Assembly: GCA_963748925.1 (NCBI GenBank)
Contig: CAVVKG010000007.1
Location: 1-64,000 of the forward strand
Direction: 5' to 3'
Origin: Cryomorpha sp963748925
GTDB taxonomy: Bacteria > Bacteroidota > Bacteroidia > Flavobacteriales_D > Cryomorphaceae
DNA: 64,000 nucleotides
Part shown: positions 10,701 through 16,783 of the stretch, piece after piece
Layout: each line of letters opens with the position of its first letter
How positions within the stretch are numbered: position 1 is the stretch's first letter
Notes under the pieces: model-generated
The model's input: only the letters and a program-made list of their open reading frames with translations
Told to the model about the DNA's origin: nothing
Database searches by the model: none
Position numbers and translations under genes: made by a program

Positions 10701-12914
10701 GTTGCTGCTCTACCTACCTCATTTATATTTAATGAAGTGGGTACCTACACCTTTACAATGACCGCCGACCCTGACAATGAATACCCTGAATGCAACGAGG
10801 GCAACAATGTTTTGGTACGCGAAGTAAACGTAGCCAGCTTCCCCGACATGCGCATACTCTCTGAGTTTATCAATCCTACCCTGCTCAACCCCGAACCGGG
10901 AGAATCAGTGTTCTTTGATATCACCTACGAAAATATCGGAGTCTCAAATATTGATGACGAAATGGATCTGACCATCCTTGTAGATGAAGAGCCTTTTGCA
11001 ACGATTGAAAATGTGCCCGGTCTTATCAATGGGGAAAACACAACTTTCGCTATCGCAATGCCTTATTCTTCTCAGATTGCAGGAGCACACATAATCCGTG
11101 CAATAATCGATTCAGGTGACGAGATTGCAGAACTCAACGAACTAAACAATGAAGCTACAAGAGCATTGATCGTGGGCTCTGCGGCCAACCTCTTCTTCGA
11201 TGTCTTTATCCCGTCTGACGGTTCACCTATCGTTGGCGATGGAATTGATATCGATGCCACAATCGGCAACAATGGCGATATTGATGTAGATGCTGATGTT
11301 ATCTTCTCTTACATTTCTAATGGAGGCGATACGATCCAGATAGGAAGCATCCCCATTTCTGTTGTTGCTGGAGGAAGCCAGGACATCACTCTCCCATGGA
11401 CGGTTCTCGATAACAATACTACCCTCCTCGGCGAAATCGTAAACGCCTCTGAAATTGAGTTTGACTATACCGATAACTTCGCTTCAGCACCTTTGAGCAA
11501 TTTCGATGTGGCTATTACATCCACTCAAAGTTGCGTAGGTCAGAATTTGGGTAGCCTTACGGCAAATGCCTCTAACGGAACCGAACCTTACACCTACAGC
11601 TGGAGTAACGGGTTCATTGGAGAAACACTTGAAGCCGCAGCAGGAACCTATTCTGTAACGGTTACCGATGCCGAAGGATTGGAAGCTAACGCATCAGCTA
11701 CAATTACGGAAAACCCGGTTTGTGAGGTAATAGAATGTAACATCTCGGCGGTGAGCTTTAACATCCCCGATTGCAACCCCGAAACAGGAGTTTACATGAC
11801 GTCGCTTGTCCTTGCTTATACCGCAGCACCTGAGATTGGATTCATTACCATTAACGGAGTAGATTACGGAATTACTGAAAGCCCTCAGGCTTTTCAAATA
11901 CCTTTCTCTTCCGGCCCGGTTACCTATGATGTATCCTTTACCGAGAATTTAGATTGTAGCCTTACAATCATTACAGGTACCGTTCTCGACGAATGTGTAC
12001 CCGACTGTGAAGGAACATTCGGTGGCGACGCCCTTCCGGGAACTGCCTGCGAAACTGAAAGCGGAGCCTCCGGGATTTTTGATGAAGACTGTAACTGTGT
12101 GACAGGTGCAACTGCTACCTTACTTACTTTGGAATGTGGCGGACAAGTAATTCAGATCACTGGAGCTACTCCCGGTACAAATGCCGGCGGTACTGCAACA
12201 GACGAAACCAGAACCATCTATGCCTTCGCACCCGATAATGGCAACGGAATACCTTCCTACACCGGATCAAGCTGGCCTTATGTAATCATTGAAGGCGGTC
12301 TCGAAATCGACCCGGCCATCACAGCTACCCTTACCCTCAACCCGGATGGAGTGCTCCTCGTGAATGGCTGGCCAACATACCAGTTTAGTGGCGACGCCAC
12401 AACTACTGATGTCAGCGGAACCTTCGGCCCATGGAATTACCTACTTCCAGATGGAACCCTCAGCCAGGATGCCTGCGAGGAAATATTCGACTGCCCCGAA
12501 CTGCAAGCCAATATTGGCGACAGCTGTGACGACGCAAACCCAGACACGGAAAACGACACAGTAAACGATAATTGTGAATGTCAGGGAACTCCAATCTTTG
12601 TCTGCCTTGCAGATGGAGGAGATATTCAGTTCGCTGATGGTACCGAATCGGTTACCCAATGCCTTGAAACCGACGTAGAGGGAACGGTAGACGTTGCCTT
12701 TGCAAGCCCGCCCTCAGATGCAGTTGACGGCGCATGGGTTATTACCAATACCTCCGGCGACCTGGTAAGCATTCCCGGCACGGAAGCAGCTCTTGAAGAG
12801 ATGACTTTCACAACTTTGGTGAAACAACGACCCTCATCTGGTTCCTCAGCTTTGATGCCCTCAATAGCAACGTCCTCACATTGGCGGAAGCCTTCGAAAA
12901 TGGAGAGGCAGTAA
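4740..12914 (+). CDS. Giant T9SS surface protein, middle segment (propeller, SprB, CARDB, metal-binding modules)
   Basis: Continuation of the gene starting at 1354 in another frame. TTG at 4740 is only the first possible start; real homology begins upstream at about 4689, so this is not an independent gene. Module order: more NST[VI] propeller blades to about 6490; SprB-type repeats (GGIAPYSYTL, GNYTLSVEDSDG) at about 6530-7560; acidic thrombospondin-3/MopE-like calcium-type motifs (DSDNDGICDDNDPCP near 7590, DADNDNVCDDIDNC near 8115, DADGDGYG near 8310); several CARDB-like domains between about 8790 and 11500 (DLTVLTCNQLDV, SEGNNSATDS); a further SprB repeat near 11530-11720; and a four-cysteine module near 12490-12590. 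The frame is lost near 12815, so the last ~33 residues are spurious. Extracellular adhesin or matrix role is inferred from architecture. Confidence 0.85.
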   Translation: MPELDQLTDGNINSTVNALHKNGSTLFAGGSFTTFDGQSRARFAAFDLNTNAVTSLSISANSTINAIDTHNDKLYIGGSFSEINGADRSRVASYNLTTDVLSDFDPGLNSTVNDIEVNSDRILIGGSFSVSNVLSSTYVMGVDLTTGLPNILFSGINSTVEAVAIQGDNLYLGGYFSQVGGESRNRFASVNKTTGALNPLTHNFNNVIFDLAIIGDNLYAVGNFFTVDDLPRLRGASINLLDGSLNDFNPGFNSNVISVAGDGSNLSFGGSFTRTQTLSRQNFAAISLATNEPLTDFVGNTNSTILAVEATPDAVYIGGYFSQAGGETRNRIASFATATGSLTAFNPDVIGHITTIESNGNNIYFAGSISSVSGTARSNFAGWDASANSLLTLEIPSNGSIEDLEIGNDILYLGGSFNQLMGETRNRIGAVDLSTGLLTAFDPSANSTVNTLQFDANLLYAGGSFSNIGGQARLRIAALSIADGSANSWAPSFNSTVEDIDIEENYLFATGSFTSLDGNTANRLVLIDKNSGESIFNFAPSLNSTGTDVKYIDETLYVGGHFTSVGENQSHSYLASWNVPPPGTSTFSASMVSTTDINGFDIACNGQSTGELEITVSGGIAPYSYTLTNTATLTRTGNIAGSTATESNLPAGNYTLSVEDSDGGIAVANLALTQPTPAFSVAANLTSPVTTVDGNEASVTLAITGGVAPFAYSYTIDGGSETSGSTATNSALIEDLGAGNYNFEITDENGCTANASIQINNYVTATVALTLWDNITCNGDNDGRLRIQVTNGLAPYNYVLDSDDDTYDRTGTISSQNAGSIENNLGPGTYNVSVTDITGAVYTAGPYVLVEPEVLTASIAVEQHPSAPGENDGSFTVSISGGVANYSMLIYINDVGSFFQTATSTTATVINRAAGSYYVVLTDANGCQITTNTIELVAGIDPCIDLGGDSDNDGICDDNDPCPLLADLENGDNCGINGTVVNCECVEECNLNFLSPVTSCLENTEADDDYTVTIPYIGIDPDAVITVGGGACANTSITVAGSNPATVNSGSILLTANEGDGCWSITIQSDLCDITLSGDAPACNPGVDCPDLGLNNGDPCGDGGTVVDCQCLLPDCNGDLGGGVVDADNDNVCDDIDNCLGEANPNQEDMDGDNQGDACDDDIDGDGIANNEDCDPLDDSIGLPPTWYADADGDGYGTDEVITSCTQPDGYAPLSGDCDDSNPDLNPGDQTLTFAGTAGFQNAFINPLQGSPNTTFNFAVVYTDVNGTLPPLGFPRVLLDFEGNGVFNNANDRAILLSPADQNDLNTTDGKLYVGSINQLPTGTNWEARVQVQTIGCITEIGPFDYPDVLSEPDLEIFADDISFDNPNPDVSSPLTITATVRNVSDLPAENFVMHLVNQFDPAIVYPDITVPFLAGQQSTTVVWEITTPSEPSWNPMEVFVDFTDVIDESNELDNRAVRPFTNGDYNVPGAIVVDAVASPAVQFAGPQTSVNVSGYAYYVDTAVPLEDPSVAGATVSIVNPMTGGTVVGNTNSQGYFSVTLGGANTEGFYSATGEVTDYTLTGQFNVSWQLLQPPCLPDLRTVITLSDYQIFPGESIDGTITVTNIGCAAVEVNTLLDVTQTGGLPLIADATVPPLAPGESFTYNFTNVQFDAVGNYNICGMADADFIVAESNEGNNLACKTVQVVPPLPDIVPISGPLGNYYFCNNLPFPSFSIRNIGYVPTGEFDYTVDVFYEGAPSATYTQSVDNLNAGQSIGVSVPYVYENLGSYTFTITCDIPMPIGIVTEISELNNIGNYGINIIPCKPDLTVLTCNQLDVDPADLEIPGTATYTARVRNSGNATAIGPVDFEFTVSNGEVYTLQYDNDIAPGETVIMTTEAPSVVSGTATLTANVDQNDLIDEFSEGNNSATDSLCWEYSPVAKCGYNFWNTTYYENQSAFLSVGLRAQYLYKASEVKVRFEVSGPGIAGTALLGDATVLNVEQNCNCPYVAALPTSFIFNEVGTYTFTMTADPDNEYPECNEGNNVLVREVNVASFPDMRILSEFINPTLLNPEPGESVFFDITYENIGVSNIDDEMDLTILVDEEPFATIENVPGLINGENTTFAIAMPYSSQIAGAHIIRAIIDSGDEIAELNELNNEATRALIVGSAANLFFDVFIPSDGSPIVGDGIDIDATIGNNGDIDVDADVIFSYISNGGDTIQIGSIPISVVAGGSQDITLPWTVLDNNTTLLGEIVNASEIEFDYTDNFASAPLSNFDVAITSTQSCVGQNLGSLTANASNGTEPYTYSWSNGFIGETLEAAAGTYSVTVTDAEGLEANASATITENPVCEVIECNISAVSFNIPDCNPETGVYMTSLVLAYTAAPEIGFITINGVDYGITESPQAFQIPFSSGPVTYDVSFTENLDCSLTIITGTVLDECVPDCEGTFGGDALPGTACETESGASGIFDEDCNCVTGATATLLTLECGGQVIQITGATPGTNAGGTATDETRTIYAFAPDNGNGIPSYTGSSWPYVIIEGGLEIDPAITATLTLNPDGVLLVNGWPTYQFSGDATTTDVSGTFGPWNYLLPDGTLSQDACEEIFDCPELQANIGDSCDDANPDTENDTVNDNCECQGTPIFVCLADGGDIQFADGTESVTQCLETDVEGTVDVAFASPPSDAVDGAWVITNTSGDLVSIPGTEAALEEMTFTTLVKQRPSSGSSALMPSIATSSHWRKPSKMERQ
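12813..12817 (+). other. Frameshift 2 in the giant gene (one base missing)
   Basis: ACA ACT TTG GTG AAA leads to a stop at 12912-12914. Adding one T to the T-run gives ...TTFGETTTLIWFLSFDALNS, which runs straight into the open frame that continues to 14308 and carries the Cys modules and the sorting domain. Both lesions in this gene are thus single losses next to short homopolymers. After repairing both, the length 1354-14308 plus two bases is an exact multiple of three. Confidence 0.8.
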
Positions 12915-14308
12915 ACGCCTCTGACCTTACCGGCTGCTTCGACCTTTCTGACTCTCTTGTCGTGATTGGTGAGTTCTGCTTTACTTTCGACTGCCCCGAA
13001 CTGGAAGCCAATATCGGCGACAGCTGCGATGACAACAACCCCGATACCGAAGACGACGCAATCAATGAGAATTGCGAGTGTGAAGGAATTCCGGTTATCG
13101 TCTTTGACTGCCCCGAACTTGAGGCCAACATTGGCGACAGTTGCAACGACAACAATCCCGATACTGAAAATGACGCGATCAATGAAAATTGCGAATGCGA
13201 AGGCACTCCGGTAGAATTTGATTGTCCTGAACTTGAAGCAAACATCGGTGATGCCTGTGAACTTGCAGGTGCTGTTGGGGTCGTTACTGAAAACTGTGAA
13301 TGTCTTCCTCCTACAGGCTGCAGCAACTTTGTATACTACCTTACAGATCATGCCGCTGCTGATGGTATTGCTGACATCTATCAGATATCAATTGATGGAA
13401 ACTCAGCAACAATGACCTATATCACTACCAGCGAAATCGAAGTTCATATCGCTTACAATGAAATAGACGGACTCCTTTATGCAGTTAGCAAACACGAGAA
13501 TTCATACCGTTTGCTCGACCCTATGACAGGTGCCTTTGGTCCTGAAATCTCACTGGGAGGAGACTATGGCGAAATAACTGCTGCTGTTATCAATGCCGAT
13601 GGAAAACTGTTAATAGGTAGTCAGGACAACAATGAGATTTACTGCGTAGATCTGGTTACCAATGTAGTTTCATCTTACGACACCTACGCTCCGGTTACAG
13701 GTGGCGACCTCGCCTTTGCTTCTGATGGAATGCTTTACTTGGCTACCCGCAGCGGAAATGGTCTCTACGAAGTATATCCCGATGTTGTAATACCGGATGT
13801 ATACATAGGAAATGTGCCAAACCTTGTTACCGGTATGGCCATTACAGAAACCGATCAGCTCTTGATATCTGCACAGGGAAACTCAAGTCTGGTACTGCGA
13901 AATGGTGACGGCTCTGATGCCGGCATATCATACAACCTCGAGCTAGCCGGAGTCCCTTACGTCTTACGCGATGGTGACCTGGCCTCAGGTTGCAACCCAA
14001 CAATCCCTGATCCGTTTGAACCTGTTACTGCGATTGATGAACCATTGGTTAGTCAGCTCACTTCATATCCTAATCCTACACCGGGTTCATCCGAAGTAGT
14101 ATTTATGATTCCCGAAACGGGCGCCACCCGCGTTGAAGTCTATGATATGAACGGCCGTAAAATCAAAACCCTCTTCAATCAAACCGCCCAGGAAGGTTTA
14201 CAGTACAAACTCGACTTTGACGGCAGCTACCTGCCAAATGGTATATACATATATAAGATGACCACATCTAAAGAAACCATGATCCGTAAGTTTATGATTG
14301 CCCGCTAA
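12881..14308 (+). CDS. Giant T9SS surface protein, C-terminal segment with sorting domain
   Basis: Third segment of the gene that begins at 1354; the true in-frame text starts upstream, near 12815. It holds three or four copies of a ~35-residue four-cysteine module (core CPELEANIGDSCDD...NCECEG) at about 12988-13315, then a ~230-residue propeller-like region (HENSYR, GSQDNN, YDTYAPVTGGDLAFAS, LATRSGNGLYEVYP), and last a type A T9SS sorting domain at about 14040-14305 with SYPNPTPG, VEVYDMNGRKI, LPNGIYIYKM and a basic end. The propeller plus tail are closely similar in protein sequence to those of the 19573 gene. A secreted, cell-surface-anchored product is predicted if the frame is intact in the organism. 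Confidence 0.88.
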   Translation: MAEAFENGEAVNASDLTGCFDLSDSLVVIGEFCFTFDCPELEANIGDSCDDNNPDTEDDAINENCECEGIPVIVFDCPELEANIGDSCNDNNPDTENDAINENCECEGTPVEFDCPELEANIGDACELAGAVGVVTENCECLPPTGCSNFVYYLTDHAAADGIADIYQISIDGNSATMTYITTSEIEVHIAYNEIDGLLYAVSKHENSYRLLDPMTGAFGPEISLGGDYGEITAAVINADGKLLIGSQDNNEIYCVDLVTNVVSSYDTYAPVTGGDLAFASDGMLYLATRSGNGLYEVYPDVVIPDVYIGNVPNLVTGMAITETDQLLISAQGNSSLVLRNGDGSDAGISYNLELAGVPYVLRDGDLASGCNPTIPDPFEPVTAIDEPLVSQLTSYPNPTPGSSEVVFMIPETGATRVEVYDMNGRKIKTLFNQTAQEGLQYKLDFDGSYLPNGIYIYKMTTSKETMIRKFMIAR

Positions 14309-14333
14309 TGCAATCATCCTGATAAGCTGCCTC

Positions 14334-14369
14334 GTCAGCGGTGATCGCTCGCTATATCACCTTGCTGAC
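14334..14369. other. Hairpin downstream of the giant gene
   Basis: GTCAGCGGTGAT (14334-14345) pairs with ATCACC...GCTGAC (14356-14369) leaving a two-base bulge and a ten-base loop. It starts 26 bases after the stop codon and has no T run, so it is more likely an mRNA 3'-end stabiliser or attenuating stem than a terminator. Confidence 0.4.
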
Positions 14370-14429
14370 AAGCCACAAACCAGCTGATCAGCGAATTGTA
14401 TTCAATAACAACAACCAATAAGCAACAAA

Positions 14430-14465
14430 AACCTTCTTATCTCAATCGGATAAGAAGGTTTTTTG
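14430..14465 (+). terminator. Rho-independent terminator after the giant gene
   Basis: Perfect 11-bp stem AACCTTCTTAT (14430-14440) / ATAAGAAGGTT (14450-14460), nine-base loop, then a T tract TTTTTTG. It lies about 120 bases after the stop at 14308. An A run on the 5' side means it could also stop transcription from the opposite strand. Confidence 0.85.
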
Positions 14466-14643
14466 TTTGCACCCATCAAAGATCCTGATCGGAGATCGAA
14501 GATACGTACGACCAACGGGAGCGCTTACGTACGAATGATCGTAGGGAATAATCCGCACATCCGCACATTAGCACATCAACGCATTGAACATTGAACATTA
14601 AACAACAAACATTGATTTAAGGCAATAATCACCGGCTGATCGA

Positions 14644-14670
14644 AAAATTTCTTTACTTCAAAGAAGTTTT
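14644..14670. other. Hairpin upstream of the PPC-repeat gene promoter
   Basis: An 11-bp stem (one G-T pair) formed by 14644-14654 and 14660-14670 with loop ACTTC. It stands about 115 bases before the predicted -33 element of the next gene, in the otherwise gene-free stretch 14309-14902. That stretch also holds short CACATTAG/GAACATT repeats around 14555-14600 and nothing coding that I can support. Confidence 0.3.
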
Positions 14671-14784
14671 ATCGATGTTTATCTAAAATCATTTAGCCAC
14701 TCTAACTATCTGCTAATGTTTAACATAGACCCCTAAAACGGCCACAATGAGCCTATCTAAAATTAAATTTTATCGAATACCTAC

Positions 14785-14814
14785 TTGACTTCGTCGTATA
14801 ATTTCGTACTTTTA
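14785..14814 (+). promoter_or_regulatory. Bacteroidota-type promoter for the PPC-repeat gene
   Basis: TTG at 14785-14787, 19 bases, then TACTTTTA at 14807-14814, one base off the Bacteroidota consensus TAnnTTTG. The expected start near 14820 leaves a leader of about 80 bases before the ATG at 14903. Confidence 0.5.
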
Positions 14815-14902
14815 TGGCTGGTTATGGAGTGTTTCGAATGCTTATTTCACTCCATATCTGTTGTTTATTGTTTACATAACTATTTAAACCAAATCATTTT
14901 CT

Positions 14903-16783
14903 ATGAAAAAACCATTTACCAATTGGATTGGAGTGTGTTGCTCTCTTATCCTAATTACTTTTCTTTCCACGACAAATTTAAGTGCACAGTATTGTGACTT
15001 CGCGGGTACTACTCCTGCCGCAGATCACATTACTAATGTTACTTTCGCTGGAATAGACAACAGCAGCACTGCCACCGGCTATTCTGATTTCACTGCAATT
15101 AGTGGAACCGTTGTACCCGGAGCTTCTTACGACATTTCTGTTACTATGGGTAATGCAAATACCTGGACAGAAACACTTACTGTTTATATTGACTGGAATC
15201 AAAATCAAGTCTTCGATGCTGAAGAACGATATGACGATTTCCCATCTTGCACATCTGGCGGCTGTGGAACCACTGGAATTTCCGGTTCTATTGAGGTTCC
15301 GGCGGGAGCTATTCCTGGCGAAACCACTATGCGCGTTATTGGGAAATTTAACACGCCACCAGTAGGTCCTTGCACCACCGATGGAATCATGACTTTCGGT
15401 GAAGTTGAAGATTACTCTCTTCTAGTTGAGTCCGGTGTATGTACACCTCCAACTTTAACTTACGATGTAATTAATGATTGTGAAGCTGATACATATTCAG
15501 TTTCTTCAGTTATTGAGGATTATGGTACAAACACATTCGTTACAATTTTTGTAACACGATCTGATGAAGTACCGGCAAGCAATGTTAATCTTTTGGCAGT
15601 AGCTATTCCTCCTGGAAGTACTGTTCCAATTATTAACAACGTTCCTTTCGGTGTATCGGTTTCTCTCTCTATAGAAGGACAAAATCCGATTTGTAACCTA
15701 ACAAGAAACTTTACAGAAGAAATTTGTCCTGCTGAAAACGATGAGGCTTGTACTGCTACACCACTTGTTTGTGGTGATAACTTCAGTGACCTTGTTTTCG
15801 AAGGCGCTACACAGTCTATTGATGACGCGTGTTTCGGAAGTGGAACAGCCGATGTATGGTTTTCGTTCACTGCGGATGGAACACAATCTTACACGGTTGC
15901 CGAAACGCAAACAGATGTTGTTGTTGACCTTTGGTCAGGTGATGACTGTGGTAACTTAACTTCCCTATCTGATTGTGTTGACATTGGCGAAAACTTCACT
16001 GTGTACGAAGCCGGAACTTACTACTTCCGTATAAGACCTTACAGCACAGCTACAACGTATGGCGTTTCATTAACTTGTGCTCCATTTGATTGTGAAGAAT
16101 TAGGTGGCGACATAGGTATTGCATGTAATGATGGAGATCCTGGAACAGTTAACGACGAAATCACTGCTGACTGTGAATGTATCGGTGAGCCTGTTGCTGC
16201 TAATGACGAAGCATGTACTGCTACTCTATTGGAATGTGGTGATGCCCTTTCTAATCAGTCTTTCGCTGGATCATCTCCGTCCGTTGATGATGCATGTTCA
16301 GGATCTGGAACAGGTGACGTTTGGTTTACTTTCGTTGCTGATGGAACTCAGTCTTACTTCATTGCTGAAACAGAAACTGATGTTGTTGTTGACCTATGGT
16401 CAGGTGATGACTGTGGTAATTTAACTTCACTTTCTGATTGTGTTGACTTTGGTGAAAACTTCACTGTTACTGAAGCAGGAACATATTATTTCCGTATCAG
16501 ACCTTGGGGTAGCGCAACAACTTACGGCGTTTCTCTTACTTGTACTCCATTTGAATGCCCTGATTTATTGGCAAATATTGGTGATGCTTGTGACGACGGT
16601 AATGCCGGAACTGTTAACGACCTTGTTACAGCAGATTGCGAATGTGTTGGAACTGTACCCGCTACAAATGACGAGCCTTGCACGGCTATTGCTCTTGCAT
16701 GTAACGATACACTAGTTGACCAAACTTTCCTTGGATGCCACAGTTTCTATCGCAGATGGGTGTACGAATCCTACAAACGGTGA
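14903..16783 (+). CDS. PPC-repeat secreted protein, N-terminal segment (GEVED, PPC repeats)
   Basis: First part of a ~1537-residue secreted protein that ends at 19517. It has a signal peptide (MKKPFTNWIG, hydrophobic core, cut near LSA-Q), a GEVED-like domain at about 15000-15430 (VYIDWNQNQVFDAEE, MRVIGKFN, GEVEDYSLLVE), a spacer, then PPC-like (pre-peptidase C-terminal) repeats: copies begin at about 15738, 16202 and 16669. Each repeat has NDEACTAT, DVWFTFVADGTQ, DVVVDLWSGDDCGNLT and AGTYYFRIRP. Four-cysteine modules sit between copies 1/2 and 2/3. In copy 3 the frame is lost near 16735 by a one-base gain, so the last ~15 residues (after TFLG) are spurious. Function likely adhesion or matrix; no catalytic domain was seen. 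Confidence 0.85.
   Translation: MKKPFTNWIGVCCSLILITFLSTTNLSAQYCDFAGTTPAADHITNVTFAGIDNSSTATGYSDFTAISGTVVPGASYDISVTMGNANTWTETLTVYIDWNQNQVFDAEERYDDFPSCTSGGCGTTGISGSIEVPAGAIPGETTMRVIGKFNTPPVGPCTTDGIMTFGEVEDYSLLVESGVCTPPTLTYDVINDCEADTYSVSSVIEDYGTNTFVTIFVTRSDEVPASNVNLLAVAIPPGSTVPIINNVPFGVSVSLSIEGQNPICNLTRNFTEEICPAENDEACTATPLVCGDNFSDLVFEGATQSIDDACFGSGTADVWFSFTADGTQSYTVAETQTDVVVDLWSGDDCGNLTSLSDCVDIGENFTVYEAGTYYFRIRPYSTATTYGVSLTCAPFDCEELGGDIGIACNDGDPGTVNDEITADCECIGEPVAANDEACTATLLECGDALSNQSFAGSSPSVDDACSGSGTGDVWFTFVADGTQSYFIAETETDVVVDLWSGDDCGNLTSLSDCVDFGENFTVTEAGTYYFRIRPWGSATTYGVSLTCTPFECPDLLANIGDACDDGNAGTVNDLVTADCECVGTVPATNDEPCTAIALACNDTLVDQTFLGCHSFYRRWVYESYKR

Noticed and set aside
12626..13351. Long minus-strand ORFs (241 and 172 residues) over the Cys modules
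   Set aside because: They are mirror frames of the repeated Cys-module DNA; the + strand reading has cysteine conservation and joins long flanking domains.
4690..16739. Programmed ribosomal frameshifting at the three frame breaks
   Set aside because: No X XXY YYZ slippery heptamer with a downstream pseudoknot is apparent, the shifts differ in direction (loss, loss, gain), and the sites are inside repeats rather than at domain junctions.
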